Assembly: GCF_030540825.1 (NCBI RefSeq)
Contig: NZ_JAUOEO010000001.1
Location: 4,601,001 to 4,665,000, forward strand
Direction of reading: 5' to 3'
DNA from: Flavivirga spongiicola
GTDB taxonomy: Bacteria > Bacteroidota > Bacteroidia > Flavobacteriales > Flavobacteriaceae
Length of the DNA stretch: 64,000 nucleotides
Both the position numbers and the translations under genes were made by a program. Below are positions 37,795-47,121 of this stretch, piece by piece. Positions within the stretch are counted from its first letter, which is position 1. Every line of letters begins with the position of its first letter. Under the pieces are notes generated by a model that made no database searches, was not told where the DNA came from, and saw nothing but the letters and a program-made list of their open reading frames with translations.

Positions 37795-38163
37795 ATGACA
37801 AAAAAAGACTCCTTTGTAGTAAATCGATTTAAAAGTATTGGTTATGCTTTTAAAGGAGCTTTACTACTTTTAAAAACAGAAGCTAGTATTAAAATTCAGT
37901 TTGCAATTGCTGTGATACTTACTTTTGCTGGGTTTTATTATGAAATTTCGGTAACCGAATGGCTTATTCAACTATTATGTATAGGTGTTGTAATGAGTAT
38001 TGAAGGCGTCAATACAGCCATAGAAGCCATAGCCGATTTTATTCATCCGGAACATCATAATAAGATTGGTTTAATAAAAGATATAGCCGCTGGCGCTGTA
38101 TTTATAGCTTCCATTTTTGCCATTATCGTCGGTTTTATTATTTATATCCCAAAGATTTTTTAA
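37795..38163 (+). CDS. Diacylglycerol kinase-family membrane protein
   Basis: 122 residues with three TM helices. The motif MSIEGVNTAIEAIADFI, corresponding to the conserved E-x-x-N-T-A-I-E block, holds the catalytic glutamates, followed by IGLIKDIAAGAVFIASIFAIIVG. Homologues phosphorylate diacylglycerol or undecaprenol in the inner membrane. Undecaprenol kinase is as likely as DgkA in this group. Confidence 0.88.
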   Translation: MTKKDSFVVNRFKSIGYAFKGALLLLKTEASIKIQFAIAVILTFAGFYYEISVTEWLIQLLCIGVVMSIEGVNTAIEAIADFIHPEHHNKIGLIKDIAAGAVFIASIFAIIVGFIIYIPKIF

Positions 38164-38226
38164 AATACTATTACTTTAGAATAAACGTTAGTAATTTGTA
38201 TTTTTGTTTAAACTAACAACGCATTA

Positions 38227-40602
38227 ATGGCGAAAAGAAAAACTAAGACCAAAAAACCACCTAAACAAAAAATTAAAAAGCCAAGTTTTAAGCTATCGAG
38301 TCAACAAAAGTTGGTTTTTGGTAGTTTACTTGTTATATGTGGTGTTTGGTTGTGCATAGCCTTAGTTTCTTATTTCTTTACCGGAGAAGCAGATCAAAGT
38401 GTCATAAACACATTTCCTTCCAGAACTTCAGAAACTCAAAATTGGGTAAGTCAATTTGGTGCTTGGATTGGTGAGTTTTTTATTCAACGTGGTTTTGGCA
38501 TTGCTTCATTTATATATTCTGGATTAATCTTTTTATCAGGGATCTATGTTTTAATGAACCTGAATAAAACCAAATTAAGAAAGCATTGGTTTTGGGGGAT
38601 TTTAATAGCTGTATGGTTATCCGTTCTTTTTGGATTTTTCGGGAGTAAAACCGATATCCTTGGCGGAACTATTGGTTTTGAAATTAACGCATTCCTACAA
38701 GATTATATTGGCAAAATAGGAACATCTCTACTCCTTTTATTAGGACTAATCACTTATTTAGCTATTCGTTTTAGAGTCACTTTTGAAAGTTTTACTAATA
38801 TTTTTAAGTCAGCAAAAAAGGACATTAAAAATGAGATTTCTGATCTAAAAGATGATTTAGTTATTCCTTTAGATAATAATTTGTCAGAAGAGGCCGAAGC
38901 TATTAAATCTGCTTATGAAATTCCTTTACAAAAGAATGAACCTCCAGTAAAAAAGGAAACTAAGCCTGCCCCGCTTGAAGTTAAAATTGCTCCAGAAGAA
39001 ACCGAAGAAGAATTAGATCTTGAAATGAAAGTTGAAAAAGTTGCTGAAGAACTTTCTGAAACAAATAACTTAGCAAATAAATTAGTTGAAGATTTTGGAC
39101 AATTTGACCCTACGCTAGAGTTGGCAAAATATCAATTCCCACCTCTAGACCTTCTAAAAAAATATGATTCTGAGGGCATTACCATAAATCAGGAAGAATT
39201 AGAAGAGAATAAGAATAAAATTGTTGAAACTTTAAATAACTACAAGATTGGTATAGCTAGTATTAAAGCGACTATTGGTCCAACAGTTACTTTATATGAA
39301 ATAGTTCCCGAAGCCGGTGTACGTATTTCAAAAATTAAAAATTTAGAGGACGATATTGCTTTATCATTATCTGCCCTTGGCATTCGTATTATTGCTCCTA
39401 TTCCCGGAAAAGGCACTATTGGTATAGAAGTTCCAAATAAAAACGCCACCATCGTCTCCATGCGTTCGGTCATTGCATCTAAAAAGTTTCAAACTTCAGA
39501 AATGCAACTCCCTATAGCTTTAGGAAAAACGATTAGTAATGAAACCTTTGTAGTCGATCTTGCCAAAATGCCTCACTTGCTAATGGCAGGTGCTACCGGG
39601 CAAGGTAAATCGGTAGGTTTAAATGCGGTTTTAACATCGTTACTATATAAAAAACATCCGGCAGAAGTTAAATTTATTTTAGTAGATCCTAAAAAAGTAG
39701 AACTAACGCTTTTCAATAAAATTGAACGCCATTATTTAGCTAAATTACCAGATAGTGAGGAAGCTATCATCACAGACAACACGAAGGTTATCAATACATT
39801 AAATTCTTTATGTATTGAAATGGATAATCGTTACGAGCTGCTAAAAAATGCCATGTGTAGAAACATTGCAGAATACAACACAAAATTTAAGGGGCGTAAA
39901 TTAAACCCTAATGATGGGCACCAGTTCTTACCATACATTGTTTTAGTGGTAGACGAGTTTGCAGATTTAATTATGACAGCTGGAAAAGAGGTCGAAACAC
40001 CCATAGCACGTTTAGCGCAATTAGCCAGAGCCATTGGAATACATTTAATCATAGCAACACAACGCCCATCCGTTAACGTTATTACGGGTATAATAAAAGC
40101 AAACTTCCCTGCCCGTATAGCATTTAGAGTGACATCCAAAATTGATTCAAGAACTATTCTGGATGGTTCAGGTGCCGATCAATTAATTGGTCGTGGTGAT
40201 ATGCTATTTACACAAGGTAATGATGTTATTCGTGTACAATGTGCTTTTGTGGATACACCAGAAGTTGAAAAAATAACGGATTATATAGGCTCTCAAAAAG
40301 CATATCCGGACGCTTACCTTTTACCAGAATATGTTGGCGAAGAAAGTGGCACAGGTATTGATATAGACATATCAGATAGAGACAAACTGTTTAAAGATGC
40401 TGCTATTGTTATTGTAACAGCACAACAGGGTTCTGCTTCATTATTGCAACGAAAATTAAAATTAGGCTATAATAGAGCGGGAAGATTAATAGATCAATTA
40501 GAAGCAGCAGGAATCGTAGGTCCTTTTGAAGGCAGCAAAGCAAGACAAGTCTTAATTACTGACCTTATAGCTTTAGATCAACATTTAGAAAACGAGATAT
40601 AA
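38227..40602 (+). CDS. ftsK: DNA translocase FtsK
   Basis: 791 residues. Four N-terminal TM helices (about residues 25-175), an acidic/proline-rich linker (EEEL...APLEVKIAPEETEEELDLEMKVE), then the alpha, beta and gamma domains. Walker A is in LLMAGATGQGKSVGLN, Walker B in IVLVVDEFADLIM, plus LARAIGIHLIIATQRPSVNVITGIIKANFPARIAFRV. The C-terminal gamma winged helix (ASLLQRKLKLGYNRAGRLIDQLEAAGIVGP) recognises KOPS-like sites. It pumps DNA at the septum for chromosome dimer resolution. lolA follows, 13 bases on. Confidence 0.95.
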   Translation: MAKRKTKTKKPPKQKIKKPSFKLSSQQKLVFGSLLVICGVWLCIALVSYFFTGEADQSVINTFPSRTSETQNWVSQFGAWIGEFFIQRGFGIASFIYSGLIFLSGIYVLMNLNKTKLRKHWFWGILIAVWLSVLFGFFGSKTDILGGTIGFEINAFLQDYIGKIGTSLLLLLGLITYLAIRFRVTFESFTNIFKSAKKDIKNEISDLKDDLVIPLDNNLSEEAEAIKSAYEIPLQKNEPPVKKETKPAPLEVKIAPEETEEELDLEMKVEKVAEELSETNNLANKLVEDFGQFDPTLELAKYQFPPLDLLKKYDSEGITINQEELEENKNKIVETLNNYKIGIASIKATIGPTVTLYEIVPEAGVRISKIKNLEDDIALSLSALGIRIIAPIPGKGTIGIEVPNKNATIVSMRSVIASKKFQTSEMQLPIALGKTISNETFVVDLAKMPHLLMAGATGQGKSVGLNAVLTSLLYKKHPAEVKFILVDPKKVELTLFNKIERHYLAKLPDSEEAIITDNTKVINTLNSLCIEMDNRYELLKNAMCRNIAEYNTKFKGRKLNPNDGHQFLPYIVLVVDEFADLIMTAGKEVETPIARLAQLARAIGIHLIIATQRPSVNVITGIIKANFPARIAFRVTSKIDSRTILDGSGADQLIGRGDMLFTQGNDVIRVQCAFVDTPEVEKITDYIGSQKAYPDAYLLPEYVGEESGTGIDIDISDRDKLFKDAAIVIVTAQQGSASLLQRKLKLGYNRAGRLIDQLEAAGIVGPFEGSKARQVLITDLIALDQHLENEI

Positions 40603-40615
40603 TTTAAATTTGAAA

Positions 40616-41251
40616 ATGAAAAATATTATAACATTCTTATTAATTGCTTTTACAATTAGTGGTTTTGCACAAAACAAAGCCAAAACATTATTAGATGAAG
40701 TTTCTCAAAAAGTAAAGGGCTATGAAAATATTTCGATAGACTTTAAGTATACGCTTGAAAACGCTTCAGAAAATATAAAACAAGAAACCCGAGGTGATGT
40801 TATCATGAAAGGTGATAAATATAAACTAAACATCCTTGGAGTGATACGCCTTTTTGATGGTAAAACACTTTACACCATAAGTCCTGAAGATGAAGAAGTG
40901 ACTATTTCTTCAGATAATGATAATGAAGAAGATGCCATTACACCAAGTAAAATGTTGTCTTTTTATGAAGATGGCTATATGTATACGCTAGATATTGAAC
41001 AAAGCATAAAGGGCAGAAAAATACAATACATCAAATTAACACCTATAGATTCAAACTCTGAAATAAAGTATATCCTACTAGGTATTGATTCACAGACCAA
41101 ACATATATACAATTTAATTCAACTTGGAAAAAACAGTACAAAAACAACATTCACTGTTAATTCTTTTAAAACAAATGAGCCTTTATCAGAAACCTTATTT
41201 ACCTTTGATGCCAATAAATATCAAGATTATTACATCAACAAATTAGATTAG
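40616..41251 (+). CDS. lolA: Outer-membrane lipoprotein carrier protein LolA-like
   Basis: About 211 residues from the ATG at 40616 (MKNIITFLLIAFTISGFAQ, signal peptide); an earlier TTG is unlikely. The mature part has AKTLLDEVSQKVKGYENISIDFKYTLENASE, QETRGDVIMKGDKYKLNILGVIRLFDGKTLYTISPEDEEVTIS and a C-terminal TTFTVNSFKTNEPLSETLFTFDANKY, the usual LolA half-barrel pattern. It would shuttle lipoproteins across the periplasm. It follows ftsK closely, a common flavobacterial order. Confidence 0.85.
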   Translation: MKNIITFLLIAFTISGFAQNKAKTLLDEVSQKVKGYENISIDFKYTLENASENIKQETRGDVIMKGDKYKLNILGVIRLFDGKTLYTISPEDEEVTISSDNDNEEDAITPSKMLSFYEDGYMYTLDIEQSIKGRKIQYIKLTPIDSNSEIKYILLGIDSQTKHIYNLIQLGKNSTKTTFTVNSFKTNEPLSETLFTFDANKYQDYYINKLD

Positions 41252-41404
41252 GTAAATACTTGTAAAAAGAGTATTAACAAATTTTAAAGAACATTTTATT
41301 TTTTTAAAGATTTTTAATATGAGAACGAAGTGCTTACACAGGTTTTTAATTTTATAACCAGCCTGTTAAACTAATGATTCGTAATACCAATTGAATTTAA
41401 ACGT

Positions 41405-43387
41405 GTGAAAATATTAGACCGCTACATACTAACTACATATCTTAAAACTTTTATCAGTGTGTTTATAATACTCATACTGATATTTATTTTACAGACCATT
41501 TGGTTGTATATTAAAGAGCTTGCCGGCAAAGATTTAGACATTGTAATCATAGCCAAATTTTTAATTTACTTTATGCCAAAGCTAATTCCTTTGGTATTAC
41601 CACTTACCATATTACTAGCATCCATTATGGTATTTGGATCTTTTGCAGAAAACTATGAGTTTGCTGCTATGAAATCAACAGGTATTTCTTTACAGCGCGC
41701 TATGTCCGGCCTTAGCATCTTTATTGTTATACTAGGGTTCGTTACCTTTTTATTTTCTAATAATGTTATTCCATGGGCTGAACTTAATTCTTATAACTTG
41801 CGTAGAAACATCGCAAAGCTAAAACCTGCTATGTTACTAGCAGAAGGGCAGTTTAATGAAGTTGGTACTTATAATATAAAATTCGCCGATAAACATGGTG
41901 ATAGAGATCAATATTTAAATGATATTACCATACATATTAAAGGAGCAGACGGAAGAAAAAATGCTACAACGATAAAATCTAAAACAGGTGAACTTGCGAG
42001 CGAAAAAGATTCAAATGTTTTAAAACTTATATTGTTAGATGGTAATTACTATACAGACATTACCCCTACGAAAGCAAAATCTAAAGCTAAAGCTAAAAAC
42101 AATAGGCCGTTCGCAAAAAGTACGTTTGAAAAATATATTATTAATATAGATTTATCTAAACTTAACAAAGTTGATTTTGATGAAAAATCGCAAACAGACA
42201 AGTACAATATGCTTGATATTGTTGGTTTAAATAAATCCATTGATTCTCTTACAGAAAAAAGACAAGTAGAATATCAATCATTTTCAAAAAATTTATTTCA
42301 ACGGTCTGGTGTCTCTAAAAAAATCAAAACCAAAAATGTTAAAGAGTCTATTAATGACTCTATTTATACCGGGAACCTTTTAGACCTTTTCAGCCCTTCT
42401 AAAAAGTCTAAGTTGATTGATATTGCCGATAAATCAATAACCAGTGCAAAACAAATCATCATTTCTAAAGAAAAGACAAAAAAGAATTCTGTCATTTTAA
42501 TCAACAGACATATTATTTCATTACATGAAAAGTTTGCATTGGGCTTTGCTTGTATCATCTTATTTTTTGTTGGTGCACCATTAGGTGCTTTAATACGTAA
42601 AGGAGGGATTGGCCTCCCTATGGTCATCGCCATACTATTATTTTTAACCTATCATTTTATTGGTATTTTTGCCACTAATAGTGCAAAAAGCGGAAATCTT
42701 AATCCTATTTTAGCAAGCTGGTTTTCAACTTTAATGATGCTCCCCCTTGGGATCTTTTTGACTAAAAGAGCTACAGCTGATAGGGGCATATTTGAATTAG
42801 GCAATATTATTGAACCATTAAAGAAAGTTTTTAATATTAAAGAAAAAGATGCTGTCGATTATAAGTTTTTATCTCCTTATAACAATGAAGAACTCTATAA
42901 TATAATTAACAACTACGAGACGCTCGGACATGACGAAAATATCCGCTATGAAGCTATAAAATTATTAAATAATCGAGGGCTTTCTATAAAACAAATTAGA
43001 GAACAAGGAATAAATATCAAGGATGATTATGACGTTTCAGAACACATCGTTAAAAAACACAAAAATCAATCTAAATTTGCTATAATTTTATATAGTATTG
43101 GAGCCATATTGCTTATTCTATATTTTATATGTAATAACAATAAGTTACCCTCATTAGCATCTGTATTGATTAAAATTAGTGTTGGTGCATTCGTTTTATT
43201 CGCAGTTTACTATATCAGGCTATTAGCTAATACTTTCAGATTTTATACCCATATCCAAAAGAGAGATAAAAGACCTAATTTTTTCCTTTTATTAATCGGG
43301 CTTCCTACATACATAATTTCATATGCATTTTTAAATGTAAAAATTAAGGAAGACTTAAAGCAAAATTGTTTAAAATCTTTAAAATAA
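41405..43387 (+). CDS. LptF/LptG-family permease of the lipopolysaccharide transporter, GTG start
   Basis: 660 residues. The N-terminal TM block MKILDRYILTTYLKTFISVFIILILIFILQTIWLYIKELAGKDL and AENYEFAAMKSTGISLQRAMS (coupling helix) are typical of YjgP/YjgQ. The periplasmic region contains ATTIKSKTGELASEKDSNVLKLILLDG, and C-terminal TM helices lie at about 375-460. After that comes an extra C-terminal part of about 190 residues with two more hydrophobic stretches, seen in Bacteroidota versions. The frame starts with GTG at 41405. It brings LPS to the LptA bridge with LptB, which is not in the window. Confidence 0.88.
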   Translation: MKILDRYILTTYLKTFISVFIILILIFILQTIWLYIKELAGKDLDIVIIAKFLIYFMPKLIPLVLPLTILLASIMVFGSFAENYEFAAMKSTGISLQRAMSGLSIFIVILGFVTFLFSNNVIPWAELNSYNLRRNIAKLKPAMLLAEGQFNEVGTYNIKFADKHGDRDQYLNDITIHIKGADGRKNATTIKSKTGELASEKDSNVLKLILLDGNYYTDITPTKAKSKAKAKNNRPFAKSTFEKYIINIDLSKLNKVDFDEKSQTDKYNMLDIVGLNKSIDSLTEKRQVEYQSFSKNLFQRSGVSKKIKTKNVKESINDSIYTGNLLDLFSPSKKSKLIDIADKSITSAKQIIISKEKTKKNSVILINRHIISLHEKFALGFACIILFFVGAPLGALIRKGGIGLPMVIAILLFLTYHFIGIFATNSAKSGNLNPILASWFSTLMMLPLGIFLTKRATADRGIFELGNIIEPLKKVFNIKEKDAVDYKFLSPYNNEELYNIINNYETLGHDENIRYEAIKLLNNRGLSIKQIREQGINIKDDYDVSEHIVKKHKNQSKFAIILYSIGAILLILYFICNNNKLPSLASVLIKISVGAFVLFAVYYIRLLANTFRFYTHIQKRDKRPNFFLLLIGLPTYIISYAFLNVKIKEDLKQNCLKSLK

Positions 43388-43391
43388 GCAA

Positions 43392-43399
43392 TATCTTTG
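43392..43399 (+). promoter_or_regulatory. Candidate -7 element (TATCTTTG) before the ribB-type gene
   Basis: TATCTTTG matches TAnnTTTG, with a TTG at 43368-43370 about 21 bases upstream, a typical spacing. It would leave a very short leader before the ATG at 43404 (or use of the Met at 43416). Confidence 0.5.
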
Positions 43400-43403
43400 C
43401 ATT

Positions 43404-44564
43404 ATGATTGATACCATGACACAAAAAGCTACTACCAAATTTAAATTAAATACGATACACGAAGCCATTGATGATATTAGAAATGGCAAAGTAATTATAG
43501 TTGTTGATGATGAAAACCGTGAAAATGAAGGTGATTTTGTTGCTGCTGCCGATAAGGTAACACCACAGATGATAAACTTTATGGCAACGCATGGTAGGGG
43601 TCTTATATGTACACCACTAACAGAAAACAGATGTAAAGAACTCGATCTTAATATGATGGTGCGCAATAATACCGATCCTATGGAAACAGCCTTTACAGTA
43701 TCGGTAGATTTAAGAGGTGGTGGTGTTACTACTGGTATTTCTGCAAGTGATAGAGCAAAAACTGTTAAAGCTTTAATCGATCCAAATACGAAGCCATTTG
43801 AATTAGCACGACCTGGACATATTTTTCCTTTAGTAGCTAAAGAAGGAGGCGTTTTAAGAAGAACTGGCCATACAGAAGCTGCTATTGATTTTGCAAGATT
43901 AGCAGGTTTAAAACCTGCTGGTGTGATTGTAGAGATTATGAATGAAGATGGTACTATGGCACGTTTACCAGAACTCATGGAAGTTGCTAAAAAACTAGAC
44001 CTTAAAATTGTCTCCATAGAAGATTTAGTAGCTTATAGAATGCAACATGACTCTTTAATTGAGAAAAAAGAAGATTTTCAAATTGAAACTCGATTTGGAA
44101 GTTTTAGGTTAAGAGCTTATAAACAAACAACTAACAATCAAATACATATAGCATTAACCAAAGGTCAATGGAAAGATAATGAGCCAGTACACACAAGAAT
44201 AAACTCTAAATTAGTTAATAACGATATTTTAGGCACCCTTACTAATGATGTTGACAAGAAATTACACGACATGTTTAAAGTTATTAACGAAGAAGGTAAA
44301 GGGGCCATATTATTTATTAATCAGCAAATCCAAAGTAGAAATATTTTAAAAAGGTTGAATATTTTAAAAGAAAACCAGGTTGTTGGTAAGTTAATTAAAG
44401 CACCTCGAATTGAAATGGATTCTAAAGATTTTGGCATAGGCGCACAAATACTTCATGATTTAAATATTCATAAATTAAGATTAATTTCTAACGCTGAGGA
44501 GCATACTAAACGTGTTGGTTTAATAGGATACGGCTTGGAGATTGTAGATTATGTGAAGTATTAG
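43404..44564 (+). CDS. ribB: 3,4-dihydroxy-2-butanone-4-phosphate synthase with degenerate GTP cyclohydrolase II domain
   Basis: 386 residues. Residues 15-220 are a complete RibB domain: VIIVVDDENRENEGDFVAAADKVTP, FMATHGRGLICTPL, RTGHTEAAIDFARLAGLKPAGVIVEIMNEDGTMARLPEL. From about residue 230, IETRFGSFRLRAYKQ and GKGAILFINQQI follow the GTP cyclohydrolase II scaffold, but the zinc-binding cysteine cluster (CxxGDxxxSxxCxC) is missing. Only the RibB reaction (ribulose 5-phosphate to dihydroxybutanone phosphate) is therefore expected. It is a riboflavin pathway gene on its own promoter after lptF/G. Confidence 0.9.
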   Translation: MIDTMTQKATTKFKLNTIHEAIDDIRNGKVIIVVDDENRENEGDFVAAADKVTPQMINFMATHGRGLICTPLTENRCKELDLNMMVRNNTDPMETAFTVSVDLRGGGVTTGISASDRAKTVKALIDPNTKPFELARPGHIFPLVAKEGGVLRRTGHTEAAIDFARLAGLKPAGVIVEIMNEDGTMARLPELMEVAKKLDLKIVSIEDLVAYRMQHDSLIEKKEDFQIETRFGSFRLRAYKQTTNNQIHIALTKGQWKDNEPVHTRINSKLVNNDILGTLTNDVDKKLHDMFKVINEEGKGAILFINQQIQSRNILKRLNILKENQVVGKLIKAPRIEMDSKDFGIGAQILHDLNIHKLRLISNAEEHTKRVGLIGYGLEIVDYVKY

Positions 44565-45058
44565 TTTTTAACTATTTTTTGGTTATTACTTCTCTAGTTT
44601 CAGAGTAAATTCTTAATAACACGAATAGCAGATAAGAAATTATCCCTGTTTGAATGTCAAATATTTATTTCGATTTAACCCTCCTAAATTTCGATTTAAT
44701 CAAAATTATCCACCCTTTTAAAAAGGAAGGAGCAAGTCTGATTTATATTTTCGGGTACTATTTTAAATTTTAGTCATAATTTTAGCTTAACATAGCTAGC
44801 TCAGCTCTAATGTCATTAAGTTAAGCGTTTTAGCACCCTCAATATCCGGTTGAGATTAGAGACAAAAAATCGTATCGAGAACAAATAAATTTTCGACTAA
44901 AAAAGCTTCTCGATACAAAATTCTTCCAGAATTTCACTCGAAGTGACATCATGAACGCTTAAACAAGATTCACGTTATTTTAAGTTTAAAGAAGTGTTAT
45001 TGTTATTATTATTTCTAGGTACTAGTTTGAGCAGTTTGTGTATTGAAAGCTTATCTTC
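44565..45058. repeat. Non-coding region with a perfect 10-base inverted repeat
   Basis: About 490 bases without a protein-like ORF. At 44872-44881 (GTATCGAGAA) and 44907-44916 (TTCTCGATAC) there is a perfect inverted repeat with a 25-base loop. Just beyond, TCACT-CGA-AGTGA forms a small hairpin at about 44934-44946. This type of short palindromic unit is dispersed in flavobacterial intergenic DNA. It separates the ribB-type gene from the convergent DegT gene. Confidence 0.6.
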
Positions 45059-46252
45059 CTAAATAACTGATTTTATAATCTCTACCATTTTTGCTGCTCT
45101 AATTCTAACTTCTTCTTCCGTCCAAGAAAGTTTTATTAAGCAAGAAATATTTCTGGCAATATAATTATCTGATTGGGTAAACTCTTTTGTTTTTAAATAA
45201 CTGAGTCCTTTTTTAACTTCTTCCGAAATAGGGAACAATGACTTCAAATTTGTTAAATGATCCCATTTTCTAATATAATGCCAATTATTATCGTAATAAT
45301 GAAAACAGGCATCTACACCATGTTGTTTAAAGGCTTCTGATACTTTTCGAGTGATGTCCAAATCCGGTAAAAAGAAATTTAAAAACGCGTAGCTCTCTTC
45401 TCCTCCTTCTGGAACTGTTCTAAAGATTACTTCTGGAATTTGAGATAAAGCTTCTCGAAGTATGGTGTAATTTTTCTTTTGAATCGCTAAAAATTCTGGC
45501 AATCGCTTTATCTGTGCTAATCCTACCGCAGCATGTAGTTCTGAAATTCTAAAATTATAGCCTAAAAATGGGTGTGTTTCTGCTCCTCTATCATGACCAA
45601 TATGGTCATGACCATGATCACTATAATGATCTGCATTCGTATAATATGCTTTATTATTCGTAATAACAGCGCCGCCTTCACCACATGTAATCGTTTTTAC
45701 AAAATCAAAAGAAAAACAACCAAGATTCCCTAAACTCCCTAGTGGTTTTCCATTATACGTCCCTCCTATCGCTTGACAAGCATCTTCTACTAATAATAAA
45801 TTATGGGTATCACAAACAGCCTGTATAGCGTTCATATTACCCATACTCCCGCACATTTGCACAACCATAACTGCTTTCGTTTTTGGAGTAATTGCAGCCT
45901 CTACAGCTTTAGGGTCTACAGCAAGCGTGTCATCTATATCAACTAAAACGGGAATAGCACCAAGCATCATAATAGCTTCAAAGCTAGCCACAAAAGTAAA
46001 TACTGGCATAATAACTTCGTCTCCTGCTCCAACTCCTGCAGAAGCCAATGCGACAGAAACTGCAGCCGTTCCACTCGAAACAAGTTGTACATGCTTCGTT
46101 TTAAAAGACTGTTGTAAAGACGTTTCTAGTTCCTTCGATTTCCAATGCCCTTTTCGCATACCATCAAAACCATATCGCATTAAAACGCCATTATCTAAGA
46201 CATCATTGACTTCTTTACGTTCTAATTCTCCAAATAATTCAAATCCTGGCAT
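45059..46252 (-). CDS. DegT/DnrJ/EryC1/StrS-family PLP aminotransferase
   Basis: 397 residues. HVQLVSSGTAAVSVALASAGVGAGDEVIMPVFTFVASFEAIMMLGAIPVLVDID, VMVVQMCGSMGNMNAI, LLVEDACQAIGG and the PLP lysine in LGCFSFDFVKTITCGEGGAVITNN define the family, followed by GYNFRISELHAAVGLAQIKRL. Such enzymes aminate keto-sugars or, in some cases, remodel other ketones. No sugar nucleotide genes are adjacent, so the substrate is uncertain. The nitroreductase gene starts 20 bases upstream and may be co-transcribed. Confidence 0.85.
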   Translation of the reverse strand: MPGFELFGELERKEVNDVLDNGVLMRYGFDGMRKGHWKSKELETSLQQSFKTKHVQLVSSGTAAVSVALASAGVGAGDEVIMPVFTFVASFEAIMMLGAIPVLVDIDDTLAVDPKAVEAAITPKTKAVMVVQMCGSMGNMNAIQAVCDTHNLLLVEDACQAIGGTYNGKPLGSLGNLGCFSFDFVKTITCGEGGAVITNNKAYYTNADHYSDHGHDHIGHDRGAETHPFLGYNFRISELHAAVGLAQIKRLPEFLAIQKKNYTILREALSQIPEVIFRTVPEGGEESYAFLNFFLPDLDITRKVSEAFKQHGVDACFHYYDNNWHYIRKWDHLTNLKSLFPISEEVKKGLSYLKTKEFTQSDNYIARNISCLIKLSWTEEEVRIRAAKMVEIIKSVI

Positions 46253-46272
46253 ATTTTTATTCTATTTCTTAT

Positions 46273-46902
46273 TTATAGTTCTATAATTGTTTCACTTAAA
46301 GGTTTTCTAACTTTTTCAAAATCAGCAAACATGTCATCATCAGCCCTGTAACCAACTGGTAATAACAGTACAGATTTTAACCCTCTTTCCCTTAGCTTAA
46401 GAAGCTCATCATACTTTTCAGGTACAAACCCCTCCATTGGGCAAGAGTCTATCCCCTCTATAGCACAAACTGTCATTAAGTTACCTAATGCAATATAGGA
46501 TTGGTTTTTAGACCATTGCAGACGCTCATCTATAGACATTTCTTGCATGGTTTTAATGAGGTTATTTCTATAGGGTTCCAGAATAGTTTCCGGAGTGTCT
46601 CTTATGGTTTTTATATTATGAAAATAATTATTAACATCGTTATCAATAATGTTCTCCTGAATACAGATAACACATAAATGAGAAGCCTCTAAAACTTGTT
46701 TTTGTCCATAAGAATGTTCCACAAGCGAAGCTTTAAGTATATCATCAGTGACAACAACCAGCTTTATGGTTTGAAGACCAAAAGAGGTTGCTGTCAAATT
46801 AAATGCTTGTTTTAATATTTCAATTTTACTTTTAGAAAGCGTCTTGCTGTTATCAAACTTCTTTGTAGCATAACGCCACTCTAACCGTTTTATAATATTC
46901 AT
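46273..46902 (-). CDS. NAD(P)H-dependent nitroreductase-family oxidoreductase
   Basis: 209 residues of the nitroreductase fold: MNIIKRLEWRYATKKFDNSKTLSKSKIEILKQAFNLTATSFGLQTIKLVVVTDD, SHLCVICIQENIIDND, SYIALGNLMTVCAIEGIDSCPMEGFVPEKYDELLKL, and LLPVGYRADDD. FMN-binding residues are spread over these motifs (R-W-R-Y-A-T at the start). It reduces nitro compounds or quinones with NAD(P)H; NfsB-like enzymes are the closest kind. It precedes the DegT gene on the same strand. Confidence 0.87.
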   Translation of the reverse strand: MNIIKRLEWRYATKKFDNSKTLSKSKIEILKQAFNLTATSFGLQTIKLVVVTDDILKASLVEHSYGQKQVLEASHLCVICIQENIIDNDVNNYFHNIKTIRDTPETILEPYRNNLIKTMQEMSIDERLQWSKNQSYIALGNLMTVCAIEGIDSCPMEGFVPEKYDELLKLRERGLKSVLLLPVGYRADDDMFADFEKVRKPLSETIIEL

Positions 46903-47121
46903 TGTTATTTCCTATTATTCTACAAAAATAAGATTTGAAATATCTTTTCTACTATGCTTGTAAAAAAAATTTTGAATATGCATAACTGCCTACAACGAAT
47001 AAAATTGTTTTAAAAGAATGTTAAATTATTAATATCTAACTTTATTATTTTTTCAAGTTCTATACTTTTATAATCAGATCAAATACAATTAATTTTATTT
47101 AGCATTTTAATATAAAAAACT

